Part shown: in pieces, positions 12,905-23,675 of the stretch | Layout of the letters: each line of letters opens with the position of its first letter | Position numbering within the stretch: the first letter of the stretch is position 1 | From: Gymnothorax reevesii | Taxonomy: Eukaryota; Chordata; Actinopteri; Anguilliformes; Muraenidae | Reading direction: 5' to 3' | Assembly (NCBI GenBank): GCA_029721435.1 | Contig: CM056583.1 | Coordinates: 45,661,120 to 45,725,119 of the forward strand | DNA: 64,000 nt | Made by a program: the position numbers and the translations under genes | The notes under the pieces: model-generated | What the model was told of the DNA's origin: nothing | Databases searched by the model: none | The model's input: only the letters and a program-made list of their open reading frames with translations

Positions 12905-13362
12905 ACATGCAGCCATATTAGATTTCACCATTAAGTGATAAACTATGATTTCTGAAAATTGTCAAAGTTGATTCCTTGACCCTGAAAATTGAGGAAAGGA
13001 CACCAAATTTGTAACTCGAGACCAACTACTAAGCAAGTTGCAGCTTGCGGCCCCTTTTACGCCGCCATATTGGATTTCACCATTACCAAATATGGTGAGG
13101 ACCAAATACATGGCTTCATTGGATTCCTTGACCCCCAAAACCTAGGTATAGACACCAAAATTATTTCTGTAGCCCCTTTCTTTGAGGAGTTATGGATGAT
13201 TTTATGATATGGCAGCCATCTTGAATTTGAACCCTCCCACCCCTGATCCAGACCTTCCACCCAAGTTTGTTTTACTTACCTAAGGGTGTACTATCAGGTT
13301 CAAGAGTCAAAATGAGGGGACATATGATTGCACACAGGACCCCCCTCAGCCCCAAGACTAAA
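12905..13362 (-). repeat. Right arm of the 460-bp inverted repeat pair
   Basis: Reverse-complement partner of 8363-8825, with the same internal order of blocks and the same partial 150-bp tandem structure. The arms are about 4.1 kb apart and enclose the hAT element. Confidence 0.75.
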
Positions 13363-14050
13363 GAGAGCAAAAATAACTTTGGTTAATACCAGATTGTTGG
13401 CATCTCATCCTTGAAGGCTAATTCGAATGTATGGAAGCAATTTGGATTAATTATAGACGGTGATCACAATTTCCTTCTGCCTTATAAGGTTGCTTGTTCT
13501 GTCAGCCAAACTGTAAATTATAGTAAGCGCCTTTCAAATGTAATTCAGAGTTGTGTTTTTGATATCAAAAGTGGGATGGATGGCTTGCAGGTATTGTGTT
13601 TGTGGGTCACTTTGGTTACAAAATTGATCAGATTTATTGTTTAATGTGACAGATCTGATGTTTTCAGGGCTGCAGGGGCACAGAAATCTGATTTCATGGC
13701 CGATTTTTGAATCAGAATTGAGCCACTTTCAAAACTGGTCTTAGATTGAAAACAAATCTGATACATGGCCGTGCAACATGCATGAGAATGGTCAGATCGG
13801 AATCCATGCAGCTTTTTGCCTGAACATATGCACTTAAATACTGTAGAAAACCAAAAAATCAAGCAGTCAGGCTTTTCTCACCTTCTCAACCTCATTGTGT
13901 GCAGCTGGCGGTCTTTGCCATCATTCAGGGCAAAATCCAATCCATACCTTCACTTCAATCGTATTCATTTCCTAGGTTTGTCAGATTTTAATACTACGAG
14001 CAGGGGCGGCATTAGACCTGAAAATTTGGGGGCTAATATCCATCCCTTTA
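13363..14050. other. Gene-free stretch
   Basis: No supported gene. Short ORFs in both strands show no domain or conserved motif. Confidence 0.35.
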
Positions 14051-14198
14051 TTGACAACAATTAGTCCTGGCTAATTCTAGATGGTTTTCCTTTATAAACA
14101 CGTTTTCCAATTCAAGAATAATCAAGTGGCAATCGAAAACATGGCTTCTCTCCCCCATACGATCTAAAAGCGACAAAATAATGGGCTACATTCAGTAC
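14051..14198 (+). mobile_element. Fragment of the 10.5-kb hAT family
   Basis: Similar to 11615-11710 inside the hAT element: both run from CGTTTTCC through GATCTAAAAGC to GGGCTA, then TTCAGT. It therefore looks like an internal piece of a second copy of that hAT family. No terminal repeats were recognised around it. Confidence 0.55.
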
Positions 14199-14476
14199 AG
14201 AAAAATAATTAAATTATAATTAGGTCTATGCACCGGAGCTCGGCGACGGCATTTCACAACTCTTCAGAGAATGAAGGTAATTTTGATGACTAGTACATGG
14301 TTTCGTCCGTTTACATTTTCCAATCAGACAGCTGTCAATTTTTTACTGCAAGTTGCCTGACCATGCTGCAAAAACAGGTGTACGTACTTGTTGCCAAAAT
14401 TACCTTCATTTGCTGAAGAGTTCTGAAATGCCGTCGCCGAGTGCCGGGGCATAGATCTAATTATAATTATTTTTCT
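14199..14476. mobile_element. Palindromic MITE
   Basis: The left part (AGAAAAATAATT at 14200, then GACGGCATTTCA, then AATGAAGGTAATTTTG) is mirrored by the right part (CAAAATTACCTTCATT near 14395, TGAAATGCCGTCG, AATTATTTTTCT at 14466). The arms are about 100 bp around an 80-bp loop. The flanks share GTAC, a possible short target duplication. It is non-coding. Confidence 0.7.
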
Positions 14477-16260
14477 GTACCCCTGACAACGAGTGCTGTC
14501 ACAAATATAACGATTTTGTTTATTGTTGATGATGCAGATGATTTGAGCAACAACGTATCAATGTGTGCATTCCTGCTATTTCAGAGGGCAGATGTTCTGA
14601 CATCACAGCTAGATACTGGTCATTTGCAATTATAAATGTGAACAGACAAGATGGGCAAATTTGATCAGAGCAAAAAATTGGAATAGAACAATTAGGTTTG
14701 TAATGTGAATGTAGTGTATGAGTGCTCTAGTTCTTTAATTTAGTTGGGTAATTTTTCCCCTCTTTTTCTGCAGTTGCTTCAAATATATCCATATATATGT
14801 ATATATGGAATTTTTATTCTTCATGGCATGCATTGATATTTCTGTCAACATGTGGATTAAGATGGCAAATAATTGGAGTAAACATGAAATTCAATGAAGA
14901 CAAATTAAGTTTGTCAAAATCCTGCAATTCCAATTGTGATTGGAAAAAAAACCAATATACACAGCAGGCCCCCAGGGCTGAAATTGGGGAGCATGGATTT
15001 ATTGTATTGTTTAAACTACAACTGCTGAATTTGACTGATTAAGAGTAACAAAATTGCTAAATAAATTCCTTCAAATGACAATGAATGTATTTACTTCTTA
15101 GTGTACTAAAGACTAAAATACTGAATTGCATGCTTTGATTTGATGAGTGCAAATTGTGCATGAAAATAGTAATAAACAAAGACATAAAATGACTCAACAG
15201 CTATTGCAGGAATTGAAATAGGTGGTACTTCTTGTTGGCAAAATGCTACAGTACAAGGGCTTGAGAGATAATCTGCATAATCGTGACTAGGTTCTGTCAA
15301 CTCTCTCCAAGAGAGGCTAATTAAGGAAACAGGAAGTGCTGCGTATTGGGGGTGCTGTGTGTAGGTGTGGAGGGCTTATTCAGCCAATCACTGATAAAAG
15401 GCTGCTATTCCAGCAATCTCGCTCACTCACTGCAATGTGACTTGGACCATAACAGGCACAATCAGCAGCCAGTGAGAGGGAGATAGAAGATTTGGTGAAA
15501 AGGAAAAAAATCAAGCTTGAGTGCATATATTCAATGAAAGCAACTATGAAAAGCAGAAAATTTGTCAACAGTAAAATAACATGAACGCAAGAGGGCATTT
15601 CTCTGTAATTCAGACAAAAATTCACCAGGTAGGCATTTTGCAAATAATTTATTTCATTCAAAATTCAATGCTTGATATTTAAAACTTTTTTTTGCAGTTG
15701 TTAACTGTTACATTTTAGCTAATGATCCCTCCCCTTTGAAAATTTAAGTTTAGAATTTCTTCTTACAGTCTTGATGTTGTCTTCTATAATCTGAAGCAAT
15801 GACAATACAAATGTAAAGGCATGTCTTCTGCTTTGTGAATCACGCAAAGTCGAGTACAGTAGAACAGTAGCTTGGATAGAGTCATATTTTATGGAATAAT
15901 GCCTAATTGTCTGGTCATAATGTCTAGTCAAAAATCCACATTCAATGGAAATGGCTTTCTTGTACTTATCGAGGAAGTGACTGCTGAAAAAAGCAGCTGG
16001 AGCAATTCTGTATTGTACTTTTGAATCTGGACATTTCATCAGCCTAGATTCAGACAAATGCTTCAAAACTAAGGTGACAGTGCTTTACAGTGCATATGGA
16101 AAATGAGCGAAAGCAACCCAAGAATTTTGAAAAGGTGTGGAATGATATACCATGGTCACATCAATCACCTTTTGTGAATCCAGTTGAGGGTCAGTTTTGC
16201 ATGCTATAGACAGAGAATCGTTTGGGTAGTGTCGGTGCTCCATAATCTTTTTATGTTTTT
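14477..16260. other. Gene-free AT-rich stretch
   Basis: No supported gene. A 115-codon minus-strand ORF (15719-16066) has no recognisable domain and no splice or promoter context. A short AT palindrome (ATATATCCATATATATG) lies at about 14785. Confidence 0.4.
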
Positions 16261-17350
16261 ATTCTGAGTTATTTTAAATAGTTGGGGAAAAGTGTAAATT
16301 GTGAATAAAATCAAAATGCAATGACCTTCAGATCACATGAGCCAAAATGTTATTTACAATAGAACATAGATAACATTTCAAATGTTGAAACTGAGACATT
16401 TTACATTTTTATCCGCAAAATGAGCTTATTTCAAATTTTCTGGCTGCAACAGGTCTCAAAAAAGTAATTTAGTTAACTGGCATCAGGTGTGTAACATGAT
16501 TGGCTATAAAAAGGGATGTCTTTTCAACGTGCCATCCACAGATGCCACCTAAAACTCTATAATGTCAAAAGGAAGCCATTGTTGAGCATGATCCAGAAGT
16601 GCCGCCGTGTTCTGTGCGCCAAGGCTCATTTAAAATGGACTGTAGCAACATGGCAAAGTGTCCTGTGGTCAGACGAGTCCAAATTTGACATTCTTGTGGG
16701 AAATCATGGGCGTCGTGTCCTCTGGCCTAAAGAGGAGAAAGAAAAGAAACCACCCCTCCTGTTATCAGCGTTCAGTTCAAAAGCCAGCATCTCTTATAGT
16801 ATGGGGTGCATTAGTGCATATGGTGGGGGACACTTGCATGTTTTAAAAAGTAACATGAATGCTGAAAGGTATATAAAGGTTTTAGAGCAACATATGCTCC
16901 CCTCCAGAGGACATCTATTCCAGGGAAGGCCTTGGGTATTTCAGTAGGACAATGCTAAACCACATTCTGCAGCTATTACAACAGCATGGCTTCGTAGTAG
17001 AAGAGCCGTGTGCTGAACTGGCCTGCCGGCAGTCCTGATCTTTCACCAATTGAGAACATTAGGCGCATAATTATACAAAAAGTTCATCAAAGAGGACCCA
17101 AAACTCTCCTGCAGCTGGAAGCCTGTATTAAACAAGAGTGTGATCAAATTCCAATGGCTAAACTCAAGAAACTTGTCTCCTCGATGCCCAGACGCCTCCA
17201 CTCTGTGTTAAAAAGAAGAGGGGATGCTACACCATGGCAAACAGGCTTGATGCCAGGCCTGTAGCAGCCATCAAATTTGAAATGAGCTCATTTTGTGGAT
17301 AAAATTGTAAAATTTCTCACTTTCAACATTTACTCTGTTCTATTGTGATT
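16261..17350 (+). mobile_element. Tc1-like element, family A copy 2, internally deleted
   Basis: The left inverted repeat is complete from about 16261 (AGTGTAAATTGTGAATAAAA), and the left untranslated part follows to about 16523. The sequence then jumps into the middle of the transposase, so the N-terminal third is missing. The right inverted repeat stops at about 17350, where the retrotransposon sequence begins. Orientation and sequence match the copy at 25190. Confidence 0.85.
16523..17262 (+). pseudogene. Tc1 family A transposase remnant
   Basis: The frames 16516-16947 and 17010-17264 carry [12 protein letters not shown] (first Asp) and [11 protein letters not shown] (Glu). The second Asp block reads FQ-stop-DNAKPH at about 16940, where sister copies have FQQDNAKPH. 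The N-terminal DNA-binding region is deleted and a frame change separates the two halves. The product cannot be functional. Confidence 0.85.
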
Positions 17351-17950
17351 TAGGGGAAGGAAAACCCTGATTTCAAATCTCTGCTGCCTTGCAGCCATAT
17401 CCCACCTAGAAAAGGCTATGGAAAAAATATCCAGACAGAAAATTCGGAGTGGAGCCCGGTAGGTGGTTGGTAGTCAGTTTTGGCTCCTATTCGGTAGCTC
17501 CTGCAGCCCAACTGGCCTCATTCGTAATGGTCTGCATTCCATTGGATTTTGCCGGCGAGGCCGAGAGGGGGGCCCTGATGACTGGGCAACACAAGGCTTC
17601 CATACACCTTGCCCAGGCTTGCACCCTGGAGAGGTCACTCCAGTCTCACGTTCAGTGTAGAGCACAACATGGAAGACAGCATTTTTACGGATTATAACTC
17701 ACGCTCAATGGGCGTATGAGCCGGGCGCCACCGGTTGTCTTCATCGGTGGGAGGGATGATCGTGTCCCACTGGTCAGCTACCGCCCGCCTCAAGCTGGGC
17801 AACCCCCAGCCAGTAAGCTGCTGACCCACCTCGATTTGCCTGCTTCAGCAGGTGTCTGGAGCTTAGAACTTCCTGTTTGACAAGCAGATCACTAAACAAC
17901 ACACCAGGCAAAATCAGAAGAAAAAGAAGACTCCAGCTCTTCGTATAGCA

Positions 17951-18990
17951 AGCTGTAATGTGTGCACAATGCGCACTGGATTGTCAGACGACCTCCGACA
18001 GATAGATGATGCTCGCAAAACCGCAGTGATTGACTGCAAGCTGTATAGATTGAATATCGACATTGCAGCCCTGCAAGAGACTCAACTCCCTGACACTGGA
18101 TCTTAGAGAGAGGAAAACTATACCTTCTTTTGGCAAGGAAAAAGTGAAGAGGAAACCAGGGAGCATGGCGGTGGTTTCGCCATTAGGAACAGCCTACTTT
18201 GTTTGATGGAAACCCCAAGGGGTGGCACTGAGAGAATCCTCACTCAATGCCTCTCTACACAAGAGGGTATGGTAAATCTTGTTTGTATTTATGCACCAAC
18301 ACTAGCATCCTCGTCTGAAGCCAAAGACCAGTTCTACGAAAATCTAGACAGTGTCATCAAAAGAATCTCAGAATCAGAACATTTGCTTTCTTCTGGGGGA
18401 CTTCAATGCGAGGGTAGGTGCTCATCATGAATACTTGCTAAACGTGTTAGGTCACCAAGGCATAGGAAAAATTAACGAGAATGGCCAGAGGCTCCTGGAA
18501 CAATGCTGCTACCACAAGCTGTGCATGACAAATATCTACCTCCAGAACATGGCATGCCACAAAGCATCTTGGCGGCATCCAAGGTCGAAACATTGGCACC
18601 AGTTGGACTTAATTATTACCAGACGCAAGTCCCTGAACATTGTCCCCAATTCCAGAGCTTACCACAGTGCTGACTGCGACACCGACCACTCTCTGATTGT
18701 GTCAAAGGCAAAGCTCAAACCACTTAAATTATTTCATTCCAAGAAGAACTGTCAGCCCAAAATAAATATCAGCAGAACTGCTCACCAAGATACTAAACTG
18801 AAATTCATAGAGCGACTCGAGGAAACTGTGACGAGCGACTAACCACCTGGTCTGGAGGATAGATGGAGGTTTCTTCGGAACATTATCTATAACACTGCTG
18901 TCTAGACATGGTAAAAAAGAGCGTAAGAATGTCGACTGGTTTGAAGCTAACATCTCCGAGTTAGAACCTGTCATAGATGCCAAGCGTAGT
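17951..18990 (+). pseudogene. LINE apurinic-like endonuclease domain, broken
   Basis: Diagnostic endonuclease blocks appear in order: IASCNVCTMR near the start, DIAALQET (the metal-binding Glu), GGGFAIRNSL, FLLGDFNARVG (catalytic Asp/Asn) and CDTDHSLI (the final Asp-His). A stop lies after the LQET block (near 18100) and a frame change at about 18400 (frames 18203-18430 and 18351-18842). The role in an intact element is to nick target DNA and prime reverse transcription. It is non-functional here. Confidence 0.8.
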
Positions 18991-19041
18991 GCACTGATCA
19001 GCTACAAGCACAACCCCAGTCAGCAAAACCTACAGACACTG

Positions 19042-19366
19042 CCCTTACAGAAAAACCACATGAAAAATCACATGTGATTTCCCATGTATTCCACGTGATC
19101 CCATGGGTTTCACATGGGAATTCACGTGATTCACATAAAATTGGGCCAAAACCACATGTTTCCCATGTGCAAATCACATGTTTTTCATGGGTTTCACACA
19201 GGTCTCTTACAGAAAAACCACATGAAAAACATGTGATTTGCACATGGGAAACGTGGTTTTGGCCCAATTTTATGTGAATCACATGAATTCCCATGTGAAA
19301 CCCATGGGATCACGTGGAATACATGGGAAATCACATGTGATTTTTCATGTGGTTTTTCTGTAAGGG
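19042..19366. mobile_element. Palindromic MITE with CCCTTACAG ends
   Basis: Ends CCCTTACAGAAAAACC and GGTTTTTCTGTAAGGG are perfect inverted repeats. Nearly all of the 325 bp folds on itself around about 19200, with many CACATG/CATGTG words. An extra internal CTTACAGAAAAACCACATG copy sits at the turn (about 19207), so it may be two elements fused. It is non-coding; the ORFs across it are products of the palindrome. It is inserted into the LINE linker. Confidence 0.85.
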
Positions 19367-19464
19367 TGAAAGTTGATTGAAACAGGGCCCAACAAACTGC
19401 TCGACGCTGTCCTAATACCTACTTGCTGATAATATTAAACATGCCTCTGACTCTGGAAATATGC

Positions 19465-20989
19465 TACTAAAAATTTGATAGGGATCATAGGACTTTTTTG
19501 TGAAATGACATGCAAATTTGGTAACTGCCACTGATGAACAATATATTGGATAAATGACATGCAGTCAGGCACAAAACACATTTGCAAGTGCATTCAATAA
19601 CATTAAATGAGCGTGCAGCCTCATACTTTAGGCTTTCACAAACACTTCATGGTTTCACCTCTGACATGTAAAGTGAAAACAGACAGTGTTCGTTTGATGT
19701 TTCATTACCACAATAAATGTCAATAATGGGTATGGCCTCCTCTAGCTTGAATGACGGCTTGACAACGTTGGGTCAGTCTGTCAATCAGAACCTGAATGCC
19801 TGCAATTGGAATGTTGTTCCATTCTTCAAAAAGGTCATTTCCGAGCTCTTCTAGAGTTCTGAGTTGTGCCCTACAACCAGATATGGCGACCTGCAGCATG
19901 TTTCACACATGCTCGATAGGGTTTAGGTCCGGCGAATGCGCAGGCCAGTCAATGCAGACAATTATCTCCTACTCTAGGAATTGATTCACCACCCTAGCAA
20001 GATGGGGACGGGTGTTATCATCCATCAAGATGAAATCAGGGCCAACAGCACCAGTGTATGGTCTTACGTACACATTGAGGATCTCATCCCTGTACCGTAC
20101 CCCTTTCATCGTCCCTCTCCCCATGACATGCAGGTCCGTTCTGCCGTTCCTGCTTATTCCTGCCCAGAACATAATTGATCTGCCACCATAACGGTCGTGT
20201 TCGTTGGCATCATTAAATCGCTCACGTTGTCTTCGCCACACCCGTGGCCCCCTGTCAGTAAAGTCCAAGCAGTACCAGGACTCATCAGTAAAGAGACTTG
20301 GAGCCCAATCGTTGTGTGTCCATGTGACATGATTGTGAGCCCAATCCAAACAGTCACACCTATGACGCACGGTCAGTGGGATTCGAACACATGGCCTTCT
20401 TGAGATGAGGCTGGCAGTATAAAGACAATTCCGTATCGTCTGAGTGGATACCCTGACCCCCAAGGCATTATGAAAGTCATTTCGTAGGGTGGTGTGAGAA
20501 AGTGGTCTTGTCGTTGTGTAGTCGATCTCTGACGACCACCCCCATGACGGTGTGCTGCTGTACCAAACATTTGATGCCGGTTCCACGCTCTGTTCACAAC
20601 GCTTTGGCTGATGTTAAGTGCATTAGCAACGTGACGTTGTGAGAAGCCAGAGTCAAGCATTCCGATGCATCTTCCCAATTGCTCTGAAGTCAATCGACGT
20701 CTAAGATGTTGAGGAGATATTGTTATTGCTAAATGTAATGCAAAAAATTTGGGAACTTCCAAATTTTCACCAACAAGCCACACACACACGTCTGAGTTGA
20801 AATGGTGAAGAGTTAGTCAAAGCCAAAATGTGAGGCTACGCGCTCATTTAATGTCATGAAATGCACGTGCTAATGTGTTTTGTGTCTGACTGCATGTCAT
20901 TTATCCAATATATTGTTCATCAGTGGCAGTTACCAAATTTGCATGTCATTTCACAAAAAATTCCTATGATCCCTATCAAATTTTGAGTA
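19465..20989 (-). mobile_element. Tc1-like element, family B, nearly complete
   Basis: Inverted ends (AATTTGATAGGGATCATAGG at about 19472 and its complement ending about 20984) extend inward through about 150 bp, including GACATGCA and the ATCCAATATATTGTTCATCA words. TA lies at both outer ends (19465-19466 and 20988-20989), as expected for the Tc1/mariner TA target duplication. One transposase gene on the - strand fills the interior. Size, ends and coding content fit a full-length element that inserted into the LINE. Confidence 0.9.
19720..20789 (-). pseudogene. Tc1 family B transposase, lightly damaged
   Basis: Reading on the - strand, a helix-turn-helix region (LTSEQLGRCIGMLDSGFSQR) is followed by the linker, then the DD34E core: LFTDESWY (Asp 1), FILMDDNTRPH (Asp 2), then SPDLNPIEHV (Glu) with 34 residues between Asp 2 and Glu. 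The end GGHTHY-stop is at 19720. Damage seen: one frame change between 20373-20789 and 19969-20586, and an in-frame stop after NQFLE at 19969. An intact protein would cut and paste the element at TA sites. This copy is probably young but dead. Confidence 0.85.
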
Positions 20990-21002
20990 GTATATTAAGA
21001 GT

Positions 21003-21790
21003 ATGTATGAGGGTAAAAAGCAAGCAACTGGCAAGACAACTACTAAGACTGCATCCCTGAAGATCATATCAGGCGAAGTGATTACCAACAGAAACAAGCA
21101 AATGGACCGGTGGGTCGAACACTACCGAGATCTCTACTCCAATAAAACCTCAGTCTCTCAGGAAGCGCTTGACAGCTTCGTGGACCTTCCTGTCTTGGAG
21201 AAATTTGATTCGGTACCCACAGTTGGAGAACTCAGCAAGGCTGTTGATGCCCTACCTAGAGATAAAGCACCGGGCAAAGGTGGCATACCTCCTGAGACTA
21301 TCAAAAGTGGAAAATCAGTCTTGCTAGAACCACTTTACGAGCTCTTGCGTCTCTGTTGGAGCGAAGGCAAGGTACCTCAAGACATGCGCAATGCAAGAAT
21401 AGTCACCCTATATAAGAGCAAGGGCGACCGCAGTGATTGCAAGAACTATCGTGGTATCTCCCTGCTGAGCATAGTTGGGAAAGTCTTTGCTTGAGTAATC
21501 TTGACGCGTCTCCAAGTCCTTGCCGAATACATCTACCGAGAATCTCATTGCGGATTCAGAGCTCAGCGATCCACCATAGATATGATCTTCTCTGTCCGTC
21601 AACTTCAGGAGAAATGTCGAGAACAGCAGATGCCATTATACATCGCCTTCATCGATCTCACAGAGGCTTTCGACCTCGTAAGCAGAAAAGGTCTGTTCCA
21701 GTTACTAAAGAAGATCGGCTGCCCCCCACAGTTACTGAACATTATCATCTCCTTCCACTAAAACATGCAGGGCGTAGTCAGTTATGGCGG
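21003..21790 (+). pseudogene. LINE reverse transcriptase domain, truncated
   Basis: The first frame (21003-21494) holds the N-terminal RT blocks: ALPRDKAPGKGGIPPE, VPQDMRNARIVTLYKSKGD and NYRGISLLSIVGKVFA. After a stop at 21492, the second frame (21501-21761) holds HCGFRAQRSTIDMIFSVRQL and the metal-binding AFIDLTEAFDLV. The sequence then degrades and the YADD catalytic box is missing. It is the 3' half of the same LINE whose endonuclease is at 17951-18990. Confidence 0.85.
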
Positions 21791-21904
21791 TGAAGTTTCA
21801 GTGCCCAGAAGTGGCGGAAGAAAAAGAATAATAATTAATTAATCTAGTACTTCCCCATAATTCCGTCTCCCATTCAAGCACTTTTTTTTTTTTTGCGGTG
21901 CAAC

Positions 21905-22527
21905 CCAATTTATTTGAAGATTGCAAAGAGCCTTGACTTCAACCCCATCAAACATGTTTGAGAGGAACTAGAATGGAGATTGCGAGCCAGGCGTTTAACA
22001 TTAGAGCCTGACTGTTCAAATGCTCTTCTGAATGAATTAGCAAAAATTAGGAATCTCGTGAAAAGCCTTCTCAGATGAGTGAAAGCTGTAATGGCTGGAA
22101 AAGAGAGAACCAACTCCATATTAATTCCCATGGATTTAGAATCGGATGGCATAAATCAGAGGTGGGCAACGAGGGCCGTATCTGTCCCTGGTTTTCACAC
22201 CAACTTCTGGCCTTTAATTAGTTGATTGTCTAAATTAGCCAAACCATTAATGAAGTCTGACATTTCAGGCGCATTTATTTAAATTATCATGAAGGACCAC
22301 CAAAGACTGTTCTTGTCTCCCCTCATGAACCCTTTTTCTTTGATCTAATCATTGGACAAATCTATATTTGTGCATGCAACCAATTCAGTCAATTTGTTAG
22401 GGTAATTGATAAAAATAAAAACCTGCATGCACACCGGCCCTCCAGGACCGGAATTGCCCTTCCCTGGCATAAATGTTCCTGTAGGTGTAATTTCGAGGTG
22501 TCCCAAAACTTTTGTCCAAACAGTGTG
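21905..22527 (+). mobile_element. 3' end of another Tc1-like element, split by a MITE
   Basis: Reading forward from about 21905 gives a decayed transposase C-terminus: DFNPIKHV (from the usual DLNPIEHL, with the catalytic Glu changed to Lys), ELEWRLRAR, then LAKIRNLVKSLL and stops. The terminal repeat GTGTCCCAAAACTTTTGTCC is at 22498. A 310-bp hAT MITE separates the coding end from the terminal repeat. Only the 3' end survives. Confidence 0.7.
22156..22465. mobile_element. hAT MITE with 8-bp target duplication
   Basis: Flanked by GGCATAAA on both sides (22148-22155 and 22466-22473), a perfect 8-bp target duplication. The ends are short imperfect inverted repeats around GGGCAA (CAGAGGTGGGCAA against TTGCCCTTCCC). 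It is non-coding. It inserted between the coding end and the terminal repeat of the Tc1 remnant. Confidence 0.85.
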
Positions 22528-23400
22528 TGCATTTTTTTTAAATCACTCAAACATACCTTACCAATGTCATGGGATCCACTACTTCAACACTTCTATGCGG
22601 TAAAATTACTCAAAACATCGCAGAAAAATGCAGATGATCATTTATTATCCAAGAATTCACATTACACGGCATTGACTAACTGTTACACTGGTGACAAATT
22701 GTCCCTATTTCCGCACATAGACCGCACACAATTTAGCCGCATCGTAGGCTATAGCTACTAAATTTGGACCGAGTCTTAATATCGTAGAAAAAGTACGCAA
22801 CCCATTTGAATTACTTTATTTTTGTCGGGCAGTGATTTTCTCACATATTTGAGGGGAAATTGGCAATCCTTGGCTCGTCTTTGCTCTTACAGGACTAGCT
22901 TTTGCCTGAATGCTGCTTTTGTTCCACATCATGATTACAATCACCTGCCGACATCAGATGTTTCAAATCGCATCATTACTCCAATTATCTCATTTCTTAG
23001 TTTCTCCTGTCCTTTCTTGTCTTTAAATGCGGTTCAGGTCTGAGTGGCAAGAATGAATGAACATTTACAAAAAGAAAAAAAATTGTTCAAACAAAACATT
23101 GAATACATATCCCTCATTTTGTCTGCAAGGAAATATAAGTCAAACTGCAGTGAGAAATCACTGCGCTCTGTTTTTATGTGCATTTTCGAAACCGTCCCAA
23201 CTGCCAAAATTTTGTGGAGAGCATTAACGTTATTTGCTTCATCTATGAGTGATTTTATGTTTTGGCTCGAGCGTGTTTGTGAGTAAGTGCGTGAAAGAGA
23301 GAGAGAGCATTCAAGATACATCGCGTTTTGTTTGACATGTTCCTGACCGGAACTATAGTAGTCATCCGTTCTTATGGGGAATCAAATCACTTACTCTTGA
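22528..23400. other. Gene-free stretch upstream of cks2 with a dispersed repeat
   Basis: No gene supported. About 22830-22985 is similar to the reverse complement of about 35595-35755: both contain TTTTCTCAC, then AAATTGGC, then GCTGCTTTTGT and ATCATGATTACA. This is an old interspersed repeat. Short GA repeats (GAGAGAGAGAG) lie at about 23299. Confidence 0.45.
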
Positions 23401-23479
23401 CTCCATAGTTCCCCTTGTGCTTGAATATCTCTGGCCGTCGCCCGCACTGGGCACTGGTCGGTTCTGATCACATGATATT

Positions 23480-23675
23480 ATATTGTCCAATGGGTAGCCA
23501 CCTACCCCTATTCAACATTATGTTCAAAACGGTTACAGTTAGCCAACAGCTAACGCCGCTATTTAGTCAGCCACAGGAGGAGTGTGGTCGAAAATTTATA
23601 GGCATTGGAATTTATCTCAGGTTGCTTCAGCTTGTCGTTTAAAGTTTTCCGGGTAGTTTACCAAACCGCGTAAAA
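23480..23675 (+). promoter_or_regulatory. cks2: Probable cks2 core promoter
   Basis: Two CCAAT boxes in opposite orientation (23487-23491 on +, 23604-23608 on -) and a TTTAAA word with an adjacent GTCG at 23635-23643 lie within 190 bp of the start codon. There is no good TATA box. Paired CCAAT boxes with a CDE/CHR-like element are known in cell-cycle promoters bound by NF-Y and DREAM/MuvB. Calling the TTTAAA word a CHR is inference. Confidence 0.45.

Larger units (their letters stand above)
17351..21840 (+). mobile_element. Non-LTR retrotransposon (LINE), split by two later insertions
   Basis: A single LINE runs left to right. The order is a GC-richer 5' leader (17351-17950), an endonuclease (17951-18990), the linker, a MITE (19042-19366), about 100 bp of linker, a Tc1 element (19465-20989), then reverse transcriptase (21003-21790). 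Protein similarity resumes in the expected order across both insertions (an ASDSGNM block just before the Tc1, MYEGKKQATG just after). The 3' part stops before the expected catalytic YADD box. The clade is uncertain (RTE- or CR1/Jockey-like). There are several stops and frameshifts. Confidence 0.8.

Noticed and set aside
15719..16066. A 115-codon minus-strand ORF
   Set aside because: No recognisable domain, no splice or promoter context, in AT-rich DNA next to a Tc1 copy.
18998..19294. ORFs of 98 and 67 codons full of Cys/His/Thr-Trp repeats
   Set aside because: They come from the palindromic CCCTTACAG MITE; both strands give similar peptides because the DNA is palindromic.
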